A DNA stretch of 43,797 nt from Bacillus sp. V3-13 (lineage in GTDB: Bacteria; Bacillota; Bacilli; Bacillales; Cytobacillaceae), in contig NZ_PGUZ01000018.1 in assembly GCF_002860165.1 (NCBI RefSeq), positions 1 to 43,797 of the forward strand, in the 5' to 3' direction. Below, piece by piece: positions 27,560 to 35,584 of the stretch. The position numbers and the translations under genes were made by a program. The notes below the pieces were generated by a model, which made no database searches, was not told where the DNA came from, and was given only the letters and a program-made list of their open reading frames with translations. How positions within the stretch are numbered: position 1 is the first letter of the stretch; every line of letters starts with the position of its first letter.

Positions 27560-27861
27560 AAGAAAAGCGCAAGCGCCTTGATCAGCCCCGACAAGCGCTG
27601 GCCGACTAAGATCGCCACGTCCTGTGGCAACGTCGGCACTAGTACGTCCTGTACGTCGGACGGCCTGACAGTGAAGTCGTTCTTTGACTTCATTGGCAGG
27701 ACCGAAGCGACTCGAGCTGTGAACATCATCGCTTGTACCAAGCCATGATGTTCACAAGATACTCAGGGAAGAAAGTCAGGGATGAAAACTGGCTGGGCGC
27801 TGGAGCTGGACATCGAAACACCCAACTATATTTAGAAACATTTATACTTTTGCTATAGTTT
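27560..27861. repeat. Dispersed structured repeat, long copy
   Basis: It shares the start (AAGAAAAGCGCAAGCGCC), the centre (CCTGACAGTGAAGTCG to GACCGAAGCGACTCGA) and the tail (GGAGCTGGACATCGAAAC to TTTAGAAAC) with 19722-19889. It carries extra internal hairpins absent from the short copy: GCCGAC...GTCGGC near 27601-27637 and GTGAACATCA...TGATGTTCAC near 27720-27756. No coding content. Confidence 0.8.
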
Positions 27862-27889
27862 AAAAGCAAAGGATTGTTCCTTTGCTTTT
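27862..27889 (-). terminator. Terminator of yhaR
   Basis: Perfect 12-bp stem AAAAGCAAAGGA/TCCTTTGCTTTT with a 4-base loop. It lies directly beyond yhaR and abuts the repeat. Confidence 0.8.
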
Positions 27890-27896
27890 TCCAGCC

Positions 27897-28688
27897 TTAT
27901 TTCCCAATAAATTTTGGCTGCCTCTTTTCCAGAAATGCCTGGATTCCTTCCTGGTGATCGCGGGTTTGTCTCACTTTATATTGTCCATGCTTTTCGAGTT
28001 CCAATGTTTTTAAAAGATGCGGCCGATTTCTTTCTGCCATGATTTTCTTTGTTTTTACCATCGCCTGAATAGGGCGGTTGAGCCAGTCATTTAATTTTTC
28101 TTTTAAAGCATCTCCAATTTCACCATCTGCAATCTCCTGGATAAGCCCCAATTGCAAGGCTTCATCTGCAGACATGATTTTGCCATCCCAGATCAGCTGC
28201 TTTGCCCTTGTTTCGCCGAGACGGCGTTCAAGGAAAAAGTGCGCGCCTCCATCCGGGATCAGGCCGATTCCGATAAAATTCATGGCAATTTTGCTTGTGC
28301 GCTCCGCTAAAATATAATCGGTTGTTAATGCAAGGCTTAAGCCAAGTCCTGCAGCTGCTCCATTAATTGCGCTTATCGTCAGTTTCGGCATGCTGTACAG
28401 AGTAACAATCAACTCATTAATACAATCCATCACATGAAGGAAATCGCTTTCATCTATGCCCAAAAGCATCGACTTAATGTCACCGCCGGATGAGAAAGCC
28501 CTGCCGTTTCCTTTAAGCACCACAATGTCAACATCATCATAAAGGCTTAATTCTTTCAATTTTACAGCCAATTCTTTGATCATTTCTTTATTGAGGGCAT
28601 TTAAAGTTTCGGGACGGTTCATTTCCACGGTTGCAACCCGGCCATCCACATGGATGTTTACCGTATTGGTGGCAAATTCAGTCTTCAT
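27897..28688 (-). CDS. yhaR: Enoyl-CoA hydratase/isomerase family protein YhaR
   Basis: 263 residues, crotonase fold (B. subtilis YhaR about 255). The CoA-binding and oxyanion-hole segments are AFSSGGDIKSM near residues 66-76 and INGAAAGLGLSLALTTDYI near 108-126. IGLIPDGGAHFFLERRLG follows. It likely acts on an unsaturated acyl-CoA; the substrate is unknown. The ATG at 28688 has AAGGAGGAGATCAA upstream; the frame extends 23 codons further without a start signal. Confidence 0.9.
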   Translation of the reverse strand: MKTEFATNTVNIHVDGRVATVEMNRPETLNALNKEMIKELAVKLKELSLYDDVDIVVLKGNGRAFSSGGDIKSMLLGIDESDFLHVMDCINELIVTLYSMPKLTISAINGAAAGLGLSLALTTDYILAERTSKIAMNFIGIGLIPDGGAHFFLERRLGETRAKQLIWDGKIMSADEALQLGLIQEIADGEIGDALKEKLNDWLNRPIQAMVKTKKIMAERNRPHLLKTLELEKHGQYKVRQTRDHQEGIQAFLEKRQPKFIGK

Positions 28689-28932
28689 TTGATCTCCTCC
28701 TTTTCGACTCCGGTCTCTTTTTCTATTATAAAGCGAGAGAGCTGAATAAAAAAACAAATTTTTCGAATAATTTTAAACATTTGATAACGAGTTTTCACAT
28801 GCAAGCATATTAAAAATAAGACCAATAGAGAGAGGGATCAACGTGACAACTTACCGGGCTGGAGCAGACAGTTATTTTAGGATCATATAGTACCATTTAC
28901 AGTTATTAACAATTATTATACTGGTAATAACT

Positions 28933-29349
28933 TTAATTAGATAAATTGTATTTGACGCTTTGTGATATATAACTTTTACCTTGTTCGTTTCTACTGAATA
29001 CTTGCACCGTTACATGTTCATCGTCCTTCCAATGGAAGTCAAAATAATCTATTGCTTGAACATCATTGACTTCGAGTTCTTTATATTTATCTAGAACGCT
29101 TCCATATTCCCCATAATAAATACGAAGAGAATGAAATGCTGGTTCAGTTGTTCCTTCTTTTGCGTCTGTAAATTCTTTATACATTTCTTTAATTTCGACT
29201 ATATTAACCTTGTTTGGAGATGTACTTACAGAAATTGAAAAATCACCAATAATTTCAGGTTCATTGTTAATTTGACGTTCATTATACCAATAGGTACCAG
29301 CGAAAAATAGACATAGTGCTAATAACAAAACGCCTACTGCTCTAGACAA
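28933..29349 (-). CDS. Membrane-anchored or secreted protein, function unknown
   Basis: 138 residues: an N-terminal hydrophobic segment (AVGVLLLALCLFFAGTYWY) and a soluble extracytoplasmic domain rich in acidic and aromatic residues (YFDFHWKDDEHVTVQVFSRNEQGKSYISQSVKYNL). The only start in frame with a plausible site is TTG at 29349 behind AGGGTG. It lies downstream of the frameshifted secreted gene on the same strand, separated by 85 bases. AT content is higher than in the neighbouring core genes, which fits acquisition. It could be an immunity-type partner of that gene, but I have no family match. Confidence 0.65.
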   Translation of the reverse strand: MSRAVGVLLLALCLFFAGTYWYNERQINNEPEIIGDFSISVSTSPNKVNIVEIKEMYKEFTDAKEGTTEPAFHSLRIYYGEYGSVLDKYKELEVNDVQAIDYFDFHWKDDEHVTVQVFSRNEQGKSYISQSVKYNLSN

Positions 29350-29434
29350 TACATCACACCCTATAAAAAGTAAATTACGTCTATTTTATCATAATTATTT
29401 ATTTACAGATAAGAGTCACCGTTGTTTTTAAGGT

Positions 29435-29849
29435 TCAGATAGGAACATTATATGGGTAAGTGCTTCCTCCTTCAGAATACCCATCAGAGATAACCCATCC
29501 ACCGGGTTGAACAGCAGTAATTACGGCATCTCCAGAGAAAATTCTTGACTGTCGGTGCAAAACCTTGAAAGCATAATCACTGAGGAAAGGAGAACCATAT
29601 TGAGGTGAATAAGCATGTCTCAAGAATGCACTAGTAGCATGCTCCGGTTTAACATAGCCCTGTCTCCAGCCGTTCGGAGAGTAGAATCCGATTGAAACAG
29701 CACCATTTCCTTCGCTGAAATGTCCATAATAAGAAAATAATTCATTAGCATAAACTGACCCAACTTGATAACCCCAAGAAAGAAGGCATCCCATAATCAG
29801 AATAAACTGGAACACTAGCACCTTTTCGATTAATACACAATGTAGACAT
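29435..29849 (-). pseudogene. Frameshifted secreted protein, lactococcin-972-like
   Basis: A perfect AGGAGG lies 8 bases before an ATG at 29849, but that frame stops after 34 codons. The adjacent frame (open from GTG 29821) carries a signal peptide (VFQFILIMGCLLSWG, cleavage near VYAN/E) and a mature region of about 100 residues. Removing one base in the A4 run at 29823-29826 (minus strand) joins the two into a normal signal peptide starting MSTLCINRK. The mature part (YYGHF, AVSIGF, GWRQGYVKPEHATSAF) weakly resembles lactococcin 972-type bacteriocins. Either a real frameshift or a sequencing error explains this. Confidence 0.55.
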
Positions 29850-30075
29850 ATTTGTTTCCTCCTGAGTGTGTTTTGTTAGCCCTAAGGCCGCAATTTGTTG
29901 TGATTTATTTCACATAATATTTATATCTGTTTGAATAAATCTTTCATTTTTTGTTCTACCTCCGCATATTTATTTTTGTTACATAATCATAAAGAAGGTT
30001 TTACGGTGAGTTTCACAACCCACTAATATTTTTTAGTCCTTGGTATGTTGGCATAGTTACCTTTGAATAAAAGGG

Positions 30076-30207
30076 GGGGCTGTACAGAAAGTATTATTTC
30101 AGCCGAAACCTTGATAAAAGCAAAACCCAAGAATGCTGTTAAATCAACATTCTTGGGTTTTTAGTTTGGGTCATTGCTACTCTTAAATGGACTTTTTAGA
30201 CAGCCCC
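30076..30207. mobile_element. MITE-like element with 17-bp terminal inverted repeats
   Basis: The left end GGGGCTGTACAGAAAGT (30076-30092) matches the reverse complement of the right end (30191-30207) at 14 of 17 positions. The 132-base interior has no gene but contains a perfect 13-bp hairpin AAACCCAAGAATG/CATTCTTGGGTTT at 30123-30160. The ends resemble those of bacillar insertion sequences. No clear target duplication is seen. The rest of 29850-30385 holds nothing else I can name, apart from the terminator at 30343. Confidence 0.65.
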
Positions 30208-30342
30208 TTCTTTTTTAATTTAATCCGTTTATACTGGAACCGATCCTGATTGGAACAGTAAAGTTATAAGTTGTTAGATAAAAATAACTATGCCACCCCT
30301 TTAATAGGGAAGCGATTCACAAAGGTCATCAGCTTCAAAATG

Positions 30343-30380
30343 AAAAGGCCTGGGACCACTTCAGCGTGCCCTGGCCTTTT
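30343..30380. terminator. Terminator of the acyl-CoA ligase gene
   Basis: 12-bp stem AAAAGGCCTGGG/CCCTGGCCTTTT with one mismatch, symmetric, 5 bases beyond the stop codon on the minus strand. Confidence 0.85.
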
Positions 30381-30385
30381 TATCA

Positions 30386-32005
30386 TTAATTTCTTTGCAA
30401 AATATCCTTTTGCACATGATCACGCAGCGTTCGCTTCAGGAATTTCCCCACCGATGTTTTTGGGATTTCCTCCATAAAAATGACTTCATCGGGCAGCCAC
30501 CATTTCGCAAATTGTGGCTCGAGGAATTGCAACAATTCTTCCGCTGACGTTTTTCCTTTGTAGGCATCCTTTAAAACCACGCAGGCTACCGGACGTTCCT
30601 GCCATTGTTCATGTGGCACCGCGACAACAGCTGCCTCAAAAACAGCTTCATGGGCCATCAACACGTTTTCCAGATCAACGGAAGAAATCCATTCGCCGCC
30701 ACTCTTGATCAAATCCTTCGTCCGATCAACAATTTTCACGAACCCTTCCTCATCAACAGTTACGACGTCACCTGTATAAAACCAGCCATCCTTGAATGCT
30801 TCAGACGTCCGCTCATCCTTATAATATTCGGAGGCAATCCAGGGGCCGCGTAACGCCAGCTCTCCCATTTCCGTACCATCCCAATTTACTTCCCCGTCTT
30901 TGCCAATCACCTTCATCTCTAAACCAGGAACTAAAATGCCCTGCATCGCTTTAATATTTATTTTTTCATCTTTGGATAGTTGTTCCTGATAGCTCTTAAG
31001 GTTCGAAATCACGACAAGCGGGCTTGTCTCAGTAAGGCCGTAAGCATGCATAAATGGGATGTGATGTTTCTGCTCAAACGCCTGAATCATCCCTTTCGGT
31101 GCTGCAGCTCCACCACATAGCACGGATCTTAGGCTGCTCATGTCATATTTCTTTTCATCGAGCTCTTTTAACAGGCCAAGCCATATCGTTGGTACTCCCG
31201 CTGTAATGGTCACCTTTTCCTGTTCAATTAGTTCGGCGATCAGCTTCGGAGTAAAATATGGTCCCGGCATGACGAGAGTTGTTCCAAACCAGACTGCGGC
31301 AAATGGAAGTCCCCAGGCATTAACATGAAACATCGGAACCACTGGAAGCGCAATATCCTTCTCACTCACTCCTGCTCCATCCACCAAACCGAGAGCCATG
31401 CTATGGAGGACAATTCCCCGGTGTGAATAAACTACTCCCTTTGGATTGCCGGTTGTGGCTGATGTATAACACATACCAGCCGGAGCATTCTCATCCAAAT
31501 CATCCGGAAATTCATAACTGGCATCTGCGTCAGCAAGCAGTTTTTCATAATGATAAACCGGCTCAAGTGTCGTTTCCGGCAACTCTTCTTCATCGGTCAT
31601 GATGACATAAGCCTGAACGGTTGTAAATTCACTGTGAATTTTTTCGATCAATGGCAATATATCGGAATCTATCAACAGCACTTTATCCTCGGCATGATTG
31701 ACAATATAAGCAATATGCTGTGGAGACAGTCGTATGTTAATTGTATGAAGCACAGCCCCGCTGCAAGGAATCGCAAAATAGGCCTCGAGGTGGCGGTGAT
31801 GGTTCCACGCCAATGTGCCTACCTTATCACCTCTTCCAACACCGAGCTTTTCGAGGCCATCTGCCAGCCGCCGCGTTCTTTCGGCAATTTCTTTGTAAGT
31901 AAACCTCTTAATGCCGCTTGCTGTTCTGGAAACAACCTGCTTTTTTGGAAAATACTTTTCTGCCCTGTTAATCATTTGCGTCAGTGTTAAAGCTGTCTGC
32001 ATCAT
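30386..32005 (-). CDS. Fatty-acid/acyl-CoA ligase (AMP-forming)
   Basis: 539 residues. ANL-superfamily motifs in order: P-loop TSATTGNPKG at about 181-190, PMFHVNAWGLPF, the A5 motif HAYGLTETSP, the A7 motif WFYTGD, the hinge VDRTKDLIKSGGEWI, and the catalytic C-terminal lysine in PKTSVGKFLKR. It activates a medium or long-chain fatty acid to its CoA ester. The ATG at 32005 has AGGAGG 9 bases away; the frame extends upstream without a start signal. With yhaR nearby, a role in fatty-acid degradation is plausible. It resembles YhfL-type enzymes. Confidence 0.92.
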   Translation of the reverse strand: MMQTALTLTQMINRAEKYFPKKQVVSRTASGIKRFTYKEIAERTRRLADGLEKLGVGRGDKVGTLAWNHHRHLEAYFAIPCSGAVLHTINIRLSPQHIAYIVNHAEDKVLLIDSDILPLIEKIHSEFTTVQAYVIMTDEEELPETTLEPVYHYEKLLADADASYEFPDDLDENAPAGMCYTSATTGNPKGVVYSHRGIVLHSMALGLVDGAGVSEKDIALPVVPMFHVNAWGLPFAAVWFGTTLVMPGPYFTPKLIAELIEQEKVTITAGVPTIWLGLLKELDEKKYDMSSLRSVLCGGAAAPKGMIQAFEQKHHIPFMHAYGLTETSPLVVISNLKSYQEQLSKDEKINIKAMQGILVPGLEMKVIGKDGEVNWDGTEMGELALRGPWIASEYYKDERTSEAFKDGWFYTGDVVTVDEEGFVKIVDRTKDLIKSGGEWISSVDLENVLMAHEAVFEAAVVAVPHEQWQERPVACVVLKDAYKGKTSAEELLQFLEPQFAKWWLPDEVIFMEEIPKTSVGKFLKRTLRDHVQKDILQRN

Positions 32006-32212
32006 CAAAAATCCCCTCCTATTTAAGTAATCGCTTTCATAATAGTCTATAAATCTTGTTTTTAATTCATTCTCCACATCCGCAAAAATTCCTCTACTCT
32101 TTTGAATTTTCAAAAACTTTTATTCGTGAATTTTGTATATCGTATTTATCCCGGTGTTTTTTTTCTCGGATCGAAATAGCATTCTGAACCGTCTTTATCA
32201 TTTTTTAAAAGC

Positions 32213-32241
32213 AAAAACTCCCGCTTTTACTCAGGCAGGAG
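32213..32241 (-). terminator. Terminator of hemZ
   Basis: Minus-strand stem CTCCTGC/GCGGGAG (one G-U) followed by U5. The 5' arm overlaps the last codons of hemZ. Confidence 0.7.
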
Positions 32242-33745
32242 CTTGTTCCCGGGAAAATAATTCTTTCAGGATGTTCAGTTTTTTATCAGTACAATCCGTA
32301 AAGCTTTCATTATAAGTCTTCGGATCCTTTGGGTTCGCGAAATGGGTGATTTTTCCTGTATGCGGATCAATAAACTTGCTAGCCGCTCCGCAGCCGAGGC
32401 CGATAATCGTTTGCTGTTCTTCCATAATCATGATGTTATAAATGCTCTCCTGCTTCGGGAATGCATACCCGACATTTTCAAGATTGCCGAGTATGTTTTT
32501 TTGCCGGTACAGATAATAAGGCACATAGCCATATTTCTTCGTCCAATCTTCGGCCATATTCATCATTCTTTCCACTTCAGATCGGTCCGCAACCTTGTAT
32601 TTTTGCTTGTTTTTCGTCATTTCGGACGCCCGTTTAAATGACAGGGTATGAACCGTCAATGACTCCGGCATCAGCTTCTTTGTCTCGCTTAAAGTGTGCG
32701 CAAACTCTTCTGTACCTTCGCCGGGAAGCCCGATGATCAGATCCATATTGATATTGTTCATATCCATATTTCGTGCCAGGTGGAATTTTTCAATCGTTTC
32801 TTCAACGGTATGATGGCGGCCAATCGCCTTCAGCGTTTCCTGGGTATACGATTGGGGATTAATACTGATCCGATCGATGTTCCATTTTTTTAATACTTCA
32901 AGTTTTTCAGGGCTGATCGTATCCGGACGCCCCGCCTCGACGGTAATTTCGCGGATATCCCGGACGTTTGGAAATGAGCTGTACATTTCCTCATAAAGCA
33001 TATCCATCTCTTCTGCTGAAATGCTTGTTGGCGTGCCTCCCCCGTAATAAACCGTCGTAATCCGGATATTATTTTCCTTCAGCCATGCCCCTATTTTACG
33101 GATTTCATAGTGCAAGCCGCCGAGAAAGGAATCGACTGAGCCTTGCCTTCCGTTAATGGCATAAGCCGGGAATGTACAATAGGCACATTTTGTAGGGCAG
33201 AAGGGGATGCCGATGTAGATGCTCACTTCCTCCTGAAGCCGGTAAAGATCAGGAACAGCGGCAAGCTGCCGGTCAACAATTTGCTGCATCAACTGAATCT
33301 TTTCGTCTGAAATCAAATAATCCTCCTGAAGCTGCTTATGCGCTTCTTCACGCGGGATGCCATCCTGCAATTTGCGGTGCAGCAGCTTTGTCGGCCGTAC
33401 GCCGGTCAAAATGCCCCATTTTTGGACGATGCCGGTATGCTCTTGCAGAACCATCAAAAAGACATGCGAAACGGCAGTTTTCATTTTCTTGAAGCGCTCC
33501 TTTTCCGTGTCCTCGCCGGCTAGTTCCTTTTCGAAAGATGCATGATAATGATTTCCGGATTGATCATTGAGGACCGCATTCACCTCAATCTTTTTGGCTT
33601 GTTCATGAAGCTGAAGCTCTATCGCCAAATCAGCATTTTCGCCGTCTCCAAGTAAAATTTCTGTTTCTTCAAAAAAGAGGTTCGCGATTAATTGAAGCGG
33701 CCTGGAGAAACGTTCATCCTCTATTCCTTTTATATAAATTTGCAA
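32231..33745 (-). CDS. hemZ: Coproporphyrinogen III oxidase-like radical SAM protein HemZ
   Basis: 504 residues (B. subtilis HemZ about 501). The radical-SAM cluster motif C-x3-C-x2-C is at C183, C187 and C190 (CPTKCAYC), followed by YYGGGTPTS and VEAGRPDT. It belongs to the HemN-like family and probably has a role in anaerobic heme synthesis. The TTG at 33745 has AAAGG 8 bases upstream and gives the family N-terminus; a GTG nine bases upstream lacks a ribosome binding site. The N-terminal 170 residues form the HemZ-specific domain. Confidence 0.92.
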   Translation of the reverse strand: MQIYIKGIEDERFSRPLQLIANLFFEETEILLGDGENADLAIELQLHEQAKKIEVNAVLNDQSGNHYHASFEKELAGEDTEKERFKKMKTAVSHVFLMVLQEHTGIVQKWGILTGVRPTKLLHRKLQDGIPREEAHKQLQEDYLISDEKIQLMQQIVDRQLAAVPDLYRLQEEVSIYIGIPFCPTKCAYCTFPAYAINGRQGSVDSFLGGLHYEIRKIGAWLKENNIRITTVYYGGGTPTSISAEEMDMLYEEMYSSFPNVRDIREITVEAGRPDTISPEKLEVLKKWNIDRISINPQSYTQETLKAIGRHHTVEETIEKFHLARNMDMNNINMDLIIGLPGEGTEEFAHTLSETKKLMPESLTVHTLSFKRASEMTKNKQKYKVADRSEVERMMNMAEDWTKKYGYVPYYLYRQKNILGNLENVGYAFPKQESIYNIMIMEEQQTIIGLGCGAASKFIDPHTGKITHFANPKDPKTYNESFTDCTDKKLNILKELFSREQAPA

Positions 33746-33830
33746 AGCAATCACCTTTCAAATATAAGCTTTCTTTAGTTTACTGAATCGGCTAATTGCG
33801 GTCAACTTGCGGCAGCCATGAAAGCCTCCG

Positions 33831-33862
33831 CAAAAAGAAAGAGCACCCCAAATTTGGAGCGC
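33831..33862 (-). terminator. Terminator of yhaX
   Basis: Seven-pair stem (33843-33849 with 33856-33862) whose G-U pairs form only in the minus-strand transcript, followed by a CUCUUUCUUUUU tract. Confidence 0.55.
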
Positions 33863-33874
33863 ACTATGCATCAA

Positions 33875-34750
33875 CTATTTTTTCAGGATATTCATCTTTT
33901 TCAAAAAATCGATCCGGTGCTGTTTGCGGAAATGCTCCTTCACCATGTAAGAAACCCCGTGATCATTATTGGAGCGGGTCACCCAATCTGCTGCTTTTTT
34001 CACTTCATATGGCGCATTGCCCATTGCTACACCAAGGCCTGCCGCTTCGATCATCTCAATGTCATCAAGAGCATCTCCGATGACGACCATTTCTTGCCGT
34101 GCGACTCCCAGCTGCTCGCCTAAATAAATCAACCCGTTCAATTTTGATACGCCGGATGCAACAATGTCGAGACGCAGATCAGATACTTTTACAAAATCCA
34201 CCTCGGAAAACATCGACTTCATCGCTTTTGTTGAATCTTCCAAATCCTCTTCATGTTCAAAATACACTTCTATTTTAGGCGGTGCCACTTGCTGATCAAC
34301 CAGGGCTTCACTCAAAATTTCAACGAATTGCTGGGAATAAAAAACGGGATCACCTGTTGTAAATACTGTTTTAGCCAGCATGTTATGATTGAGCTTATAT
34401 TTATTCGCAATCGAAAACCGTTCATGAACAAGACGGATCTGGCATGGAAAAGCTTCGAGCAGCTGGACGATTTCAAAGGTGATATCTTCCGCGATCCGTT
34501 TCACGAACAGGGGCTCTTTTTCAAAAGGGCCGGAAATATACCCACCCCTGTGGCTGACAAGCAAAGAATTTATTTTTAAAGCCCTGGCGGCTTTTTTTGC
34601 AGATGGAAAGCTCCTTGAGGTAACAAGCGTGACATAGATGCCTTTTTGCTGAACATAGTCTATCGCTTCTTTCGTGGATTTATGGAGTTTTCCGTTTGAT
34701 TGTAAAATGGTGCCATCAATATTTAAAGCAAGCAAACGGTAAATCATCAT
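33875..34750 (-). CDS. yhaX: HAD-superfamily (Cof-type) protein YhaX
   Basis: 291 residues with Cof-type (IIB) cap. Motif II VTSRS, the conserved lysine region KLNGLIYL and the metal motif GDALDDIEMIEAAG are present. Motif I reads LALNIDGT: the usual nucleophilic Asp is Asn at residue 10, while the second Asp (D12) is kept. Canonical phosphatases of this fold need the first Asp, so this protein may be inactive or altered, or the change may be typical of YhaX. The start is one of two ATG codons behind AGGGGGCACG. It is upstream of hemZ. Confidence 0.88.
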   Translation of the reverse strand: MMIYRLLALNIDGTILQSNGKLHKSTKEAIDYVQQKGIYVTLVTSRSFPSAKKAARALKINSLLVSHRGGYISGPFEKEPLFVKRIAEDITFEIVQLLEAFPCQIRLVHERFSIANKYKLNHNMLAKTVFTTGDPVFYSQQFVEILSEALVDQQVAPPKIEVYFEHEEDLEDSTKAMKSMFSEVDFVKVSDLRLDIVASGVSKLNGLIYLGEQLGVARQEMVVIGDALDDIEMIEAAGLGVAMGNAPYEVKKAADWVTRSNNDHGVSYMVKEHFRKQHRIDFLKKMNILKK

Positions 34751-34888
34751 CGTGCCCCCTATTCTTTGGTGTCACTCCTTATAACAGGTTTATGAAACCT
34801 TGACGGGGAATAGAACATGCTTTAAAGAAATCGTCATAAACGGAATTAACAATCTCGACGACTACGCAGCCTGCTCAGGCTTTTTTAT

Positions 34889-34914
34889 GAAAAAAAGACC
34901 CCTGTCCAGGGGCC
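34889..34914 (-). terminator. Terminator of yheA
   Basis: Plus-strand arms GACCCCTG (34897-34904) and CAGGGGCC (34907-34914), then an A8 tract on the 5' side that gives U8 in the minus transcript. It lies 43 bases beyond yheA. Confidence 0.85.
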
Positions 34915-34957
34915 TTTCATAACAGCGTTGCAGTCTGCTCCAACAGTTGGAACTCTG

Positions 34958-35314
34958 TTACTGATTTTCCATCTTTCCATACAGTTCTTCGAGCGGCTTC
35001 ATGATGATCTGATTCAGTTCGGAAATTAACATGCTCATCCGCTGTTCCGCTTCCATCAGTTTTGAAATTTTTTCGTGCTGCTGGACGAGAGCCACTGCTT
35101 TCTGGGCATGGTCTACTTCATCCTGAGTAATTTCCTGGCCCATCATTTGTTTTTGCTGTAATTGCATTTGGATGTTGCGAAAGTTTTCAAACATTCTTCG
35201 GGCCGAATCATCTGCATTTACTTCATCATAAATTTTTTTCAGTAACATATATTCATCGCTGCCACGAACAGCTTTTTCAAGATCATAGGCAGAATCATAC
35301 AAATTGATCGCCAA
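34958..35314 (-). CDS. yheA: YlbF/YmcA-family protein YheA
   Basis: 118 residues, all-helical (YlbF/YmcA/YheA fold). The conserved blocks NADDSARRMFENFRNIQ, QEITQDEV and EKISKLMEAEQRMSMLISEL are present. Relatives YlbF and YmcA modulate RNase Y and phosphorelay activity; the role of YheA itself is unclear. The TTG at 35314 has AAGGAG 8 bases upstream and gives the family start (LAINLYDSAYDLE); an upstream GTG is not well placed. Confidence 0.93.
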   Translation of the reverse strand: MAINLYDSAYDLEKAVRGSDEYMLLKKIYDEVNADDSARRMFENFRNIQMQLQQKQMMGQEITQDEVDHAQKAVALVQQHEKISKLMEAEQRMSMLISELNQIIMKPLEELYGKMENQ

Positions 35315-35490
35315 AGATACCACTCCTTTTCCAGCGGGAATTCCACTACACTATACCAAACTATGCAGCAAAAAGCGAGCGCGTTCACCCGGGACCGTTT
35401 TACAACAATCCCCGCAAAAATCCCTTTTCATAAATCCCAGTATTTACAAACCTTTTTCAACCCCCAGCCGATTGCTTACTACAAATGTTT

Positions 35491-35519
35491 CACAAACCAG
35501 CCTGCCGGTTCATACGATA
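35491..35519 (+). promoter_or_regulatory. Candidate mother-cell sigma (K/E) promoter of the ATP-grasp operon
   Basis: CATACGATA at 35511-35519 fits the CATAnnnTA -10 of sigma-K, and an AC-containing -35 (CACA, 35491-35494) is 16-17 bases upstream. It lies 66 bases before the first ATP-grasp gene. The match is short and could be chance. Confidence 0.35.
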
Positions 35520-35584
35520 CCATATCAGCTTTCGCCTAATTTTCATTAAAAAAGTGACAATGACAAACAAATGAGGAATGCTTT

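Noticed and set aside
28830-28890. Short reading GTGACAACTTACCGG after GAGAGAGGG, 15 codons
   Set aside because: Too short and without a recognisable motif; possibly a gene fragment, but not supportable.
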